NCBI GenBank assembly: GCA_036351775.1
Contig: JAZBPX010000045.1
Location: forward strand, 59,189 to 123,188
DNA: 64,000 bases
Reading direction: 5' to 3'
Origin: Pacificimonas sp036351775
GTDB lineage: Bacteria; Pseudomonadota; Alphaproteobacteria; Sphingomonadales; Sphingomonadaceae
A program made the position numbers and the translations under genes. Below the pieces are notes generated by a model. The model ran no database searches. It saw nothing but the letters and a program-made list of their open reading frames with translations, and was not told where the DNA came from. This document shows, one piece after another, positions 15,771 through 23,470 of the stretch (its first letter is position 1; the number at the start of each line of letters is the position of its first letter).

Positions 15771-17537
15771 ATGTCAGATTTTCTCCTAGAGTCGCAGGAA
15801 GACGGTCCCGAAGAGGACGCGGTACCGGCGGCTCCCGAGGCGGCATCCGCGCCCGCCGAACCCTATCTCGTTCTTGCCCGCAAATACCGGCCGACTCGCT
15901 TTGCCGACCTGATCGGGCAGGACGCGATGGTGCAAACGCTGGCGAACGCGATCGAGAAGGATCGCATCGCCCACGCCTTCCTGATGACCGGTGTGCGCGG
16001 GGTGGGGAAAACCTCGACGGCGCGGCTGATCGCGAAGGCGCTGAACTGTATCGGGCCCGACGGGACCGGCGGGCCGACGATCAACCCGTGCGGCGAATGC
16101 GAGCCCTGCCGCGCGATTACAGAGGGGCGCTTCATCGATGTCGTCGAGATGGATGCCGCGAGCCACACCGGCGTCGACGACATGCGGTCCGAAGTGATCG
16201 AGGCGTCGCGCTATGCCGCCGTCTCCGCCCGCTACAAGATCTACATCATCGACGAAGTCCACATGCTGTCGAAGAACGCGTTCAACGCGCTTCTGAAAAC
16301 GCTGGAAGAGCCGCCCGCGCATGTGAAGTTCATCATGGCGACGACCGAGGTGGAAAAGGTGCCGGTGACGGTGCTGTCGCGCACGCAGCGCTTCGACCTG
16401 CGGCGCATTCCGCCGGAGCTTTTGTTCCAGCATTTCCAGTCGATTGCGCGCGAGGAAGGCGTGGAGATCGAGGATGCCGCGCTGAAGCAGATCGCGGCGG
16501 CGGCGGACGGGTCGGTGCGGGACGGGCTGTCGCTGCTCGACCAGGCCATTGCGCACGGGTCCGGCCTGGTGACGGCGGACGCGGTGCGGTCGATGCTGGG
16601 GCTGGCCGACCGGGCGCGGGTGCGCGCGCTGCTGGGGCATGTGCTGGCGGGCGATGCGCAGGCGGCGCTGAAGGAGCTGAACGCGCAATATGCGGACGGT
16701 GCGGCGCCTGATCAGACCATTGAGGCGCTACTGGCGCAGGTGCACGCGATCACGCGGATGCAGCTGGGCGCGGAACTGGACCTGACGGTGGGCGAAGATG
16801 GGCGCGCGCAGCTTGGTGACTGGGCGGAGAAGATCGGGCCGGCGACGCTGCACCGGCTGTGGCAGCTGCTCTTGAAAGGGTTCGAGGAAGTGAAACGCGG
16901 GACGATGCCGCTGGAAACCGCCGAGATGGCGATCCTGCGCACGATCCACGCGGCGCAGATGCCCGACCCCGGCAAGCTGATGACGGCGCTGGAGACCGCA
17001 GCGGCGGAAGGCGCCGGGGGGGAGGCGGGTCCGGCAATGGCGGGTGCCGGGTCTACGGGCGGCGCGGCGGCTGAGGCCGTGCCCCGTGCCTCCAAGCACA
17101 TCCCGCCCCCTGCCCCGGCGCATACCCCGGCGCATAGGGCGTTCGAGGGGCTGCCGACTGCGTTCGAGGGGTTGCTGGAGACCTTTACCCGCGCCGATCC
17201 GCGGGTCGAGGCCTGGCTGCACGATGAGGTCGGCCTCGTGAGCTATGCGGACGGCGAACTGGTGCTGTCGGGGCGCGAGGACCGGGCGCTGGTCGACCGG
17301 CTGCGCGGGAAGGTCCGCGACCTGTTCGATACCGACCTGCGCGTGCGGTTCGAGGCGGCGGAGGGCGCGCTGTCGCAGCTGGAGAAGGAAGAGCGGCGCG
17401 TGGCGGCGGAGCGCGAACGGGTGCTCGCCGATCCCAATGTGCGCGCGGTGATGGAAGCGTTTCCGAACGCCGAACTTCTCGGCTATGAGCTGGACGAAAC
17501 CGATACAGATGCCGAACCGAAAAGGACCGCGCTATGA
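15771..17537 (+). CDS. dnaX: DNA polymerase III subunits gamma and tau
   Basis: The clamp-loader ATPase of the replicative polymerase. The 588-residue protein carries Walker A GVRGVGKTST, a zinc-binding cysteine cluster (INPCGECEPC), Walker B IYIIDEVHM and the sensor loop LSRTQRFDLRR in the first 240 residues, then the lid, the oligomerisation domain and a C-terminal tau-like region from about residue 420. The ATG at 15771 gives a start (MSDFLLESQE) ahead of the conserved LARKYRPTRFADLIGQ; a longer frame from 15708 runs toward the REPIN-like element and is unlikely. I saw no obvious slippery A-run that would make the shorter gamma form. It overlaps ybaB by four bases (ATGA). Confidence 0.97.
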   Translation: MSDFLLESQEDGPEEDAVPAAPEAASAPAEPYLVLARKYRPTRFADLIGQDAMVQTLANAIEKDRIAHAFLMTGVRGVGKTSTARLIAKALNCIGPDGTGGPTINPCGECEPCRAITEGRFIDVVEMDAASHTGVDDMRSEVIEASRYAAVSARYKIYIIDEVHMLSKNAFNALLKTLEEPPAHVKFIMATTEVEKVPVTVLSRTQRFDLRRIPPELLFQHFQSIAREEGVEIEDAALKQIAAAADGSVRDGLSLLDQAIAHGSGLVTADAVRSMLGLADRARVRALLGHVLAGDAQAALKELNAQYADGAAPDQTIEALLAQVHAITRMQLGAELDLTVGEDGRAQLGDWAEKIGPATLHRLWQLLLKGFEEVKRGTMPLETAEMAILRTIHAAQMPDPGKLMTALETAAAEGAGGEAGPAMAGAGSTGGAAAEAVPRASKHIPPPAPAHTPAHRAFEGLPTAFEGLLETFTRADPRVEAWLHDEVGLVSYADGELVLSGREDRALVDRLRGKVRDLFDTDLRVRFEAAEGALSQLEKEERRVAAERERVLADPNVRAVMEAFPNAELLGYELDETDTDAEPKRTAL

Positions 17538-17854
17538 ACATCGACGAAATCATGAAAGCCGCGCAGGGCGTGCAGGACCAGATGAACGAGGCGCAGGCGA
17601 AGCTCGACGATATCGAAGTCCAGGGCGAGGCCGGCGGCGGCATGGTCAAGATCCGCTGCACCGCGAAGGGCCGCATCCTCGGCGTATCCATCGACGACAG
17701 CCTGATGGTACCGGACGACAGGGAAATGCTGGAAGACCTGATCGCCGCTGCGTTCAACGATGCGCGCGGAAAGGCAGACGCGAAATCGGCGGAGGAAATG
17801 GCGAAGATGACGTCCAGCCTGCCCCTGCCGCCCGGCTTCAAGCTGCCCATCTAG
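17534..17854 (+). CDS. YbaB/EbfC nucleoid-associated protein
   Basis: A 106-residue DNA-binding protein of the YbaB/EbfC family, which dimerises as a pair of tweezers with helical arms. The N-terminal arm MNIDEIMKAAQGVQDQMNEA and the core EVQGEAGGGMVKI are typical. The position directly after dnaX, overlapping its stop codon, is conserved through much of the bacteria, where recR often follows; here a channel gene follows instead. Confidence 0.95.
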   Translation: MNIDEIMKAAQGVQDQMNEAQAKLDDIEVQGEAGGGMVKIRCTAKGRILGVSIDDSLMVPDDREMLEDLIAAAFNDARGKADAKSAEEMAKMTSSLPLPPGFKLPI

Positions 17855-17891
17855 ACCGGCCTGCCGAGCGAGATCAGCGCGGGATGACCCG

Positions 17892-18677
17892 ATGACCGAG
17901 ACATCCCGGGGCCGACTGCAGGCGCTTGTTGAGTCGCGGTCGTTTCGCGCGGCTATCATGACGGTGATCGTCGTGAATGCGGTCACCATCGGGCTGGAAA
18001 CGGATGCTGGCGTGATGGCGCGCTTCGGCGGGGCGCTGATGCTGCTCGACAGGATCGCCATCGCGATCTTCACGGTCGAGATCGCGCTGAAACTGTTCGT
18101 CTACCGCGCGCGCTTCTTTCGCGATGGGTGGAATGTCTTCGACTTCGTGATTGTCGCCATCGCCTATGTTCCGGCGGGCGCGGGGTTCTCCGTGCTGCGC
18201 GCGCTGCGGATCCTGAGGGCGCTCAGGCTGGTGTCGGTGGTGCCGAAGATGCGGCAGGTGGTGTCGGGGCTGCTGTCGGCGATCCCGTCGATGGGAACGG
18301 TCATCCTGCTACTGGCGCTGATCTTCTACGTCGCGGCGGTAATCGCGACGAAGCTGTTCGGCGGGGCGTTCCCGCAGTGGTTCGGCAGCATCGGCAAATC
18401 GCTCTACACGCTGTTCCAGATCATGACGCTGGAAAGCTGGTCGATGGGCATCGTGCGGCCGATCATGGAGACGTTCCCCGCCGCGTGGCTGTTCTTCGTG
18501 CCGTTCATCCTGCTAACGTCGTTCATCGTCCTCAACCTCTTCATCGCGATCATCGTCACCGCGATGCACGAGTCGCAGGACGAGGAAAGCCACAAGGAGC
18601 GCGACGCGATCCTGACCGAGGTACGGGCGCTGCGCGCGGACATCGCGGCGCTGAAGGGCGGGGCGGGCAAGGACTAA
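17892..18677 (+). CDS. NaChBac-type voltage-gated sodium channel
   Basis: A 261-residue single-domain cation channel with six transmembrane helices. S4 carries four arginines at every third position (R103, R106, R109, R112 in VLRALRILRALRLV), S2 and S3 hold the counter-charges E63 and D84, and the pore loop has the selectivity filter TLESWS at residues 179-184, identical to that of NaChBac. A C-terminal helix rich in E, R and K would form the tetrameric coiled coil. It is expected to be a homotetrameric, depolarisation-activated sodium channel of the inner membrane, perhaps linked to motility or pH homeostasis as reported for Bacillus relatives. It starts 37 bases after ybaB. Confidence 0.93.
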   Translation: MTETSRGRLQALVESRSFRAAIMTVIVVNAVTIGLETDAGVMARFGGALMLLDRIAIAIFTVEIALKLFVYRARFFRDGWNVFDFVIVAIAYVPAGAGFSVLRALRILRALRLVSVVPKMRQVVSGLLSAIPSMGTVILLLALIFYVAAVIATKLFGGAFPQWFGSIGKSLYTLFQIMTLESWSMGIVRPIMETFPAAWLFFVPFILLTSFIVLNLFIAIIVTAMHESQDEESHKERDAILTEVRALRADIAALKGGAGKD

Positions 18678-18723
18678 CCAAGCTGGCCAAAGTCCCTTGG
18701 TGCGGTGTTCATCGTTCATAGCC

Positions 18724-18813
18724 GTCATTCCGGCGAAGACCGGGATCCACCTCCTGTGGGTTCGGCGAGGTATCGCTTTCGAGGAGATGGATCCCGGCCT
18801 TCGCCGGGATGAC
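18724..18813. repeat. REPIN-like hairpin repeat, copy 2
   Basis: Arms of 32 bases (starting GTCATTCCGGCG, ending CGCCGGGATGAC) inverted around a 26-base spacer, with a few mismatches. The spacer and right arm are the same as those of the element at 19091. This is the first part of a 528-base region without genes (18678-19205) that consists largely of such repeats. Confidence 0.85.
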
Positions 18814-18847
18814 GGTGGGGGGTGACAGCCCAGCTGCACTCGCAAAC

Positions 18848-18982
18848 CGCTCATGCTGAGCATGCCTGCCGCTGCGTAGGCGGGTTCGGAGTATGGGCGT
18901 GCCGGGCGGTCTGTTGCGACGATGAAGGTGTGTGATGCTTCGACCCCTGCCTACGCAGGGGCAGGCAGGCTCAACATGAGCG
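18848..18982. repeat. Second-type long inverted repeat
   Basis: CGCTCATGCTGAGC at 18848 is mirrored by GGCTCAACATGAGCG ending at 18982, and the inner parts (CTGCGTAGGCGGG and CCCTGCCTACGCAG) also pair. The arms are about 38 bases with several mismatches, enclosing about 60 bases. The sequence differs from the REPIN-like family on either side of it, so a second repeat family is nested between two copies of the first. Confidence 0.7.
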
Positions 18983-19090
18983 AGAATTGAGGGTTGGCGC
19001 GGCCGTTCATGCGGCTGAAGATTTCGCTGCGGGGTTGGTGCTGCCGAGGGGGCGTCAAGCGATCTGACACGGCATCCTTAGACCATGACC

Positions 19091-19180
19091 GTCATCCCGG
19101 CGAAGGCCGGGATTTACCTCCTGTGGGTTCGGCGAGGTATCGCTTTCGAGGAGATGGATCCCGGCCTTCGCCGGGATGAC
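19091..19180. repeat. REPIN-like hairpin repeat, copy 3
   Basis: Nearly identical over 90 bases to the element at 18724, including its spacer; the differences are in the left arm (ATCCCGGCGAAGGCC instead of ATTCCGGCGAAGACC). It ends 26 bases from the stop of mtgA and could act as a 3' stabilising or terminating hairpin for that minus-strand transcript. Confidence 0.85.
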
Positions 19181-19205
19181 GGTGGGGAAGTAGCGCGTTT
19201 TCATG

Positions 19206-19928
19206 TCAACGCAGACACCTGTCCTGGCCGTCCGCCTGCACCACGCCGATCCAGCGTTCGATGCTGGCGGAGTGGCGGCGGACGAAGGGGCCGGGGTTGC
19301 CGGCGTTGCGATCTACCGGGTCGGGCAGGACGGCGGCGAGGCGGGCGGCCTCGTTGGCGGTGAGGTCGGCGGCGGATTTGCCGAAGTGGTAGCGGGCAGC
19401 GGCCTCCGCGCCGTAGATGCCGGGGCCGAATTGGGCGACGTTCAGATAGACCTCCATGATGCGGCGCTTGCCCCAGCCGAGCTCGATCAGGCCGGTGAAA
19501 TACGTCTCCAGCCCCTTCCGCAGCCAGTTGCGGCCGTGCCAGAGGAAGGCGTTCTTGGCGGTCTGCTGGGAGATGGTGGAGCCGCCGCGCAGGCGCTCGC
19601 CCTCTGCGTTTTCGCTAATCGCCTTTTCAATGGCGTCGAGGTCGAAGCCGTGGTGCGTGCAGAACTTCGCATCCTCGGACGCGATGACGGCGCGCGAGAG
19701 GCTGGGGCTGATCTCCTCCAGCGGCACCCAGGTCTTCCGCACGGTCGTTCCGGCGGCATAGTCGCCGAGCTGGGGGATGGTCACAGGTACTGGCAGGAAG
19801 CGGTAGAGTGCGGCCCAGAGCAGCGTCAGGCCGAACAGGATGAGAAGCAGGCGCAGGAGCCACGCGAAGGGCCGGAAGCGCTTCCGCTTCCGAAACCCCC
19901 GGCGTTTCTTTCGCCCAATCACTGCCAT
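19206..19928 (-). CDS. mtgA: Monofunctional peptidoglycan glycosyltransferase
   Basis: Polymerises lipid II into glycan strands without a transpeptidase domain. After a basic N-terminus, one hydrophobic anchor (residues about 21-42) leaves the catalytic domain in the periplasm. The GT51 motifs are present: ASEDAKF with catalytic E85, RGGSTISQQTAKN, and KRRIMEVYLNVAQFGPGIYG. The 240-residue length is normal. The gene stands alone on the minus strand between the repeat nest and rpoH. Confidence 0.96.
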   Translation of the reverse strand: MAVIGRKKRRGFRKRKRFRPFAWLLRLLLILFGLTLLWAALYRFLPVPVTIPQLGDYAAGTTVRKTWVPLEEISPSLSRAVIASEDAKFCTHHGFDLDAIEKAISENAEGERLRGGSTISQQTAKNAFLWHGRNWLRKGLETYFTGLIELGWGKRRIMEVYLNVAQFGPGIYGAEAAARYHFGKSAADLTANEAARLAAVLPDPVDRNAGNPGPFVRRHSASIERWIGVVQADGQDRCLR

Positions 19929-20013
19929 AAACGAATTCGTCCCCCAGTCTGGCCGGGGCCTAACCAGACATGCGGATCGAGGTCAAAAGGTGTCGCGATA
20001 GGCAGACCGTAAA

Positions 20014-20910
20014 TCAGGCGGGTTCGAGCAGCTTTCGTTCAACGGCGAGATCCTTCATCGCGGCCTGCAGCTTTTCGAAGGCGCGCACCTCGATCTGGCG
20101 CACGCGCTCGCGGCTGATGTCGTAAACGTGACTGAGTTCCTCCAGCGTCTGCGGATCCTCGGTCAGGCGGCGCTCGGTGATGATGTGCCGCTCGCGGTCG
20201 TTCAGCGTGCCCAGCCCCTCGACCAGAAGGTCGTGACGGACGTCCGCCTCCTGCTCCTCGGCGACGACCTGGTCCTGAAGGGGGTCGTCATCCTCAAGCC
20301 AGTCCTGCCATTCGCTGTCGCCCTCGTCGGCGCGCAGGGGGGCGTTCAGACTGGTGTCGCCGCCGCGCGCCATGCGCCGGTTCATCGAGATGACCTCGTC
20401 CTCCGACACCTTCAGCTCGGTGGCGATCTTCTTGACATCGTCGGGGTGGAGATCGCCGTCCTCAAGCGCGTCGATCTGGGCCTTCATCCGGCGGAGGTTG
20501 AAGAACAGCTTTTTCTGCGCGGCGGTGGTGCCGATCTTCACGAGGCTCCACGAGCGGAGGATGAACTCCTGGATCGAGGCGCGTATCCACCACATGGCGT
20601 AGGTGGACAGGCGGAAGCCCTTGTCGGGCTCGAACTTCTTCACGCCCTGCATCAGGCCGACATTGCCCTCTGAAATCAGGTCGGAAACAGGCAGGCCGTA
20701 GCCACGGTAGCCCATCGCGATCTTGGCGACGAGGCGGAGGTGGCTGGTCACGAGCTGGTGGGCGGCATCGCGGTCGGCATGCTCCTTCCACCGCTTGGCG
20801 AGCATATATTCCTCCTCGGGCGCGAGGATCGGGAACTTCTTGATTTCCGAAAGGTAGCGATTGAGCGAATTGCCGCCGCCGAGGGCGGGAATCGTAGCAG
20901 TGTTGGCCAT
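20014..20910 (-). CDS. rpoH: RNA polymerase sigma factor RpoH (sigma-32)
   Basis: The heat-shock sigma factor, 298 residues from the ATG at 20910 (MANTATIPALGGGNSLNRYL). Region 2.2-2.4 is conserved (ISEGNVGLMQGVKKFEPDKG, FRLSTYAMWWIRASIQEFIL), the RpoH box QKKLFFNLRR is present just after it, and region 4.2 ends with ISRERVRQIEVRAFEKL. The frame is open upstream to 21282 but that stretch overlaps rluD and is not conserved. In Alphaproteobacteria RpoH directs chaperone and protease genes and can be part of the cascade below EcfG. The sequence upstream shows no clear RNA thermosensor. Confidence 0.97.
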   Translation of the reverse strand: MANTATIPALGGGNSLNRYLSEIKKFPILAPEEEYMLAKRWKEHADRDAAHQLVTSHLRLVAKIAMGYRGYGLPVSDLISEGNVGLMQGVKKFEPDKGFRLSTYAMWWIRASIQEFILRSWSLVKIGTTAAQKKLFFNLRRMKAQIDALEDGDLHPDDVKKIATELKVSEDEVISMNRRMARGGDTSLNAPLRADEGDSEWQDWLEDDDPLQDQVVAEEQEADVRHDLLVEGLGTLNDRERHIITERRLTEDPQTLEELSHVYDISRERVRQIEVRAFEKLQAAMKDLAVERKLLEPA

Positions 20911-21020
20911 AGTGGTGTTGCGTCCTTTATTCCGGGCCCGTTTCGGCGCCCGCACATCTGTTCTGTTCGAACCGTGCGTCCCGCCCGTTACGGCGCGGAA
21001 CCCTGCGGTTCCCTTGCCAT

Positions 21021-21980
21021 CTAGGAACGGGACAGGGCGCTTACCAGTTCCGTCATATCGGCAGGCAGGGGCGCGTCGAAGGACAGGATTTCTTTCGTAT
21101 CCGGATGCTGAAATTGCAGATGCGCGGCGTGGAGCGCCTGGCGGTTGAAATTCAGCCCTTCGGTCAGGGCCTTGACGGTTTTTCCCGCGCGGCCGCCATA
21201 GACCGGATCGCCAAGAAGCGGCGCGCCGATATGGGCCAGGTGCACGCGGACCTGGTGCGTGCGGCCGGTTTCGAGCTCGCATTCGACAAGGGCAGCGCCC
21301 TGCCAGACCTGCACGGTGCGATAATGCGTCACGGCCGGTTTCCCGCGGCCCTCCTCAACGACGGCCATCTTCTTTCGGTTTTGCGAGGAACGGCCGATAT
21401 TGCCCTCGATCCGCCCCCGAAGCGGGTTCGGGCGGCCGCGCACGGCGGCGAGGTAGCGGCGGCCGACGCTGTGAACGGCGAACTGCGCGGCGAGGCCCAT
21501 ATGGGCGGCGGATGTCTTGGCGGCCACGAGAAGGCCGGAGGTGTCCTTGTCGATGCGGTGGACGATACCGGGCCGGGTGACACCGCCAATGCCGCTGAGG
21601 CTGCCGCCGCAATGGTGGAGAAGCGCGTTGACGAGCGTGCCGTCCGGGTTGCCCGCCGCCGGATGGACGACGAGACCGGCGGGCTTGTCGATGACGATGA
21701 GGTGCTCGTCCTCGAAGACGACCGAGAGGGGGATATCCTGGGGTGCGGCGCGGTCCGGGATGGGCTGGGGTATGTGGACGGCGTAGCGCTGGCCGGCGGC
21801 GACCTTCTTCGAGGCGGATGTGGCGGGCTGGCCATTCGCGGAGATGTCGCCTGACTTCAGGAGCGCCTTCAGCCGCTCGCGGGAGAGGTCGGGGATCAGG
21901 TCTGCCAGCGCGCGGTCGAGCCGTTCGCCAGCGAGGCGTTCGGGAATCTCGATCTGGCGAATGGCGGCGCTTTCGGTCAT
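21021..21980 (-). CDS. rluD: 23S rRNA pseudouridine synthase, RluD family
   Basis: An RNA-modifying enzyme of 319 residues with an N-terminal S4 domain (about 15-75) and a catalytic domain containing the active-site aspartate in HRIDKDTSGLLV. RluD modifies U1911, U1915 and U1917 in helix 69 of 23S rRNA; the family is certain, the exact target is inferred from best motif fit. I chose the ATG at 21980 (MTESAAIRQIEI); ATG 21992 adds four residues. The start is only ten bases from that of the divergent M67 peptidase gene, so each promoter must lie in the other's coding region. Confidence 0.9.
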   Translation of the reverse strand: MTESAAIRQIEIPERLAGERLDRALADLIPDLSRERLKALLKSGDISANGQPATSASKKVAAGQRYAVHIPQPIPDRAAPQDIPLSVVFEDEHLIVIDKPAGLVVHPAAGNPDGTLVNALLHHCGGSLSGIGGVTRPGIVHRIDKDTSGLLVAAKTSAAHMGLAAQFAVHSVGRRYLAAVRGRPNPLRGRIEGNIGRSSQNRKKMAVVEEGRGKPAVTHYRTVQVWQGAALVECELETGRTHQVRVHLAHIGAPLLGDPVYGGRAGKTVKALTEGLNFNRQALHAAHLQFQHPDTKEILSFDAPLPADMTELVSALSRS

Positions 21981-21990
21981 GCCCGGCCCC

Positions 21991-22404
21991 ATGTCCGGCA
22001 AAGCGATCCGAATCTCAAGCGAGGCGCACAAGACGATGATCGGCCATGCAGAGGCAGCGCATCCTGAGGAGGCCTGCGGGCTGCTGCTGGGATCGGAAGG
22101 TGCAATCATAGAAGCGCGGCCTGCGGACAACATTTCGCGGGCACCGGAAACGCAGTTCGAGATCGATCCAGCGGCGCTGTTCAGCGCCATGCGGGCGGAG
22201 CGGGCAGGCGGCCCCGCCCTTCTTGGCTATTATCACTCGCACCCATCCGGCGCGGCGGAACCGTCCGCAACAGATGCGCGGCGCGCCCTGCCGGACGGAA
22301 AGCTGTGGATGGTGATCGCGGATGGGCTGGCCGCAGGTTGGATCAGCGGCGAGGCTGGCCTTCATGACCGGTTTCGGCCTATCTGCCTGCATATTGCAGA
22401 TTAG
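21991..22404 (+). CDS. JAB/JAMM-domain metallopeptidase, M67 family
   Basis: A 137-residue single-domain zinc protease of the JAMM type. The ligand set is complete: E27 in PEEACGLLLG, H82 and H84 with S92 and D95 in HSHPSGAAEPSATD. Prokaryotic M67 proteins of this size cleave ubiquitin-like sulfur carriers from their adducts or act in cysteine biosynthesis, but no ThiS/MoaD-like partner is encoded here. I chose the ATG at 21991 (MSGKAIRIS); the in-frame ATG at 21979 would overlap rluD. The pairing with rluD seems conserved among sphingomonads, from general knowledge of these genomes. Confidence 0.85.
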   Translation: MSGKAIRISSEAHKTMIGHAEAAHPEEACGLLLGSEGAIIEARPADNISRAPETQFEIDPAALFSAMRAERAGGPALLGYYHSHPSGAAEPSATDARRALPDGKLWMVIADGLAAGWISGEAGLHDRFRPICLHIAD

Positions 22405-22417
22405 CGTTTCGGGTTGG

Positions 22418-22676
22418 ATGCACGCTGGCACAGGGTTCGGTAAAGTGGTTCGATGGGAAGAAGGGGTTCGGCTTCATCAAGCCTGACCTCGGCTCGATCG
22501 ACGTCTTCGTGCATATTTCCGCCCTGCAGGCGAGCGGGCTGGACCGGCTTGACGATGACGAGCGGGTCGAGTTCGAACTGATCCAGCTTCATGACGGGCG
22601 GGTGGCCGCGTTCGGCATTCGCGTCGTGCCGCCGCGTCCGCCGGAAACCGCGCCGCATCGCAACGGTACGCGCTGA
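22418..22676 (+). pseudogene. CspA-type cold-shock domain protein, start region frameshifted
   Basis: From 22443 a clear cold-shock domain reads to a stop at 22674-22676: KWFDGKKGFGFI carries RNP-1 and DVFVHISAL carries RNP-2, followed by a proline-rich tail. That frame has no ATG, GTG or TTG upstream. An ATG at 22418 in another frame reads MHAGTG and would join the domain exactly (MHAGTG-SVKWFD) if one T of GGGTTCGG near 22436 were absent. So either a base was inserted, the assembly has an error, ribosomes shift frame here, or translation starts at the in-frame CTG 22425. The domain itself is intact over about 78 residues, which argues against long-standing decay. Confidence 0.7.
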
Positions 22677-22765
22677 TCAGGCGCGGTGAGCGGGCGGGGT
22701 AACGCTAGCGCAACGTATTCGCGTTAGCTGCGTTCTATGAGAGATAACCGGGACTTTACAATATC

Positions 22766-23398
22766 ATGAACACCGCGGATTTTGCGAGCCTGCTCTGCTC
22801 TCGCCTGTGCCATGACCTCGTCAGCCCGGTTGGCTCGCTGTACAACGGCGTCGAACTGCTGGCGGACGAAACCGACCCGGACATGCGCGCGCGGTGCATG
22901 GAGCTGCTGGCCGACAGTGCGCGGCAGACCGCAAACAAGCTGAAGTTCTTTCGCCTGGCCTTTGGTGCGGCCGGCGGGTTTGGCGATGCCATCGACGCGC
23001 GGGAAGCGCATTCGGCGCTCGAAGGCCTGTTCGCCAGCGACAAGCGCCTGACGATCGACTGGCAGGTGGGCGATTCGACCCTCTCCAAGGGCGCGGTGAA
23101 GATGCTGCTGAATCTCGCCATGATGGCGGGCGACGCTTTGCTGCGCGGCGGAACGCTGCTGGTCGCGAGCGAGGTGCGCGAGGACGGCACGGAGGTCGTC
23201 GTGCGCGCAGAGGGGCCGCGCATCATCCTCGACGCAGAGGTCCGCAGTACGCTGGAAGCAGGGACCGACCTAGAAAGGCTGAGCCCGCGCGGCGCGTCGG
23301 CCTATCTGGTGTCGCTGCTGGCCGAGGAAGCGGGCACGACGCTGCACATTTCCGAGGAAGAGGGTGTGCTCGTTTTCGGAGCGCTGCTGCCGACTTAA
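22766..23398 (+). CDS. chpT: Histidine phosphotransferase ChpT
   Basis: Passes phosphate from the hybrid kinase CckA to the cell-cycle regulators CtrA and CpdR. The 210-residue protein has the DHp-like helical hairpin with H16 in LLCSRLCHDLVSPVG, followed by DETDPDMRARCMELLADSA and a degenerate, non-ATP-binding Bergerat-like domain. Its stop codon overlaps a CtrA box that precedes the che operon, so the phosphotransferase gene lies beside a likely target of its own pathway. Promoter elements upstream (22677-22765) were not recognisable with confidence. Confidence 0.93.
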   Translation: MNTADFASLLCSRLCHDLVSPVGSLYNGVELLADETDPDMRARCMELLADSARQTANKLKFFRLAFGAAGGFGDAIDAREAHSALEGLFASDKRLTIDWQVGDSTLSKGAVKMLLNLAMMAGDALLRGGTLLVASEVREDGTEVVVRAEGPRIILDAEVRSTLEAGTDLERLSPRGASAYLVSLLAEEAGTTLHISEEEGVLVFGALLPT

Positions 23399-23409
23399 AG
23401 TCGTCTTAA
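23395..23409. promoter_or_regulatory. CtrA-binding site TTAA-N7-TTAA
   Basis: TTAA at 23395-23398 and TTAA at 23406-23409 with exactly seven bases between (AGTCGTC) match the full CtrA consensus; the second half reads TTAACC as in known sites. It overlaps the chpT stop and ends 61 bases before the cheA start. TTAA is rare in this GC-rich DNA and I found no other full match in the window. Confidence 0.7.
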
Positions 23410-23470
23410 CCATTCCCGTTCAGAAGCCTGCCGAGAAGACTATTCAATTGGGCGGGAACGGCGCTTGGTC

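Noticed and set aside
18678..19205. Possible CRISPR array in the repeat-rich gap
   Set aside because: Repeats are inverted hairpins of about 90 bases, not short direct repeats with unique spacers.
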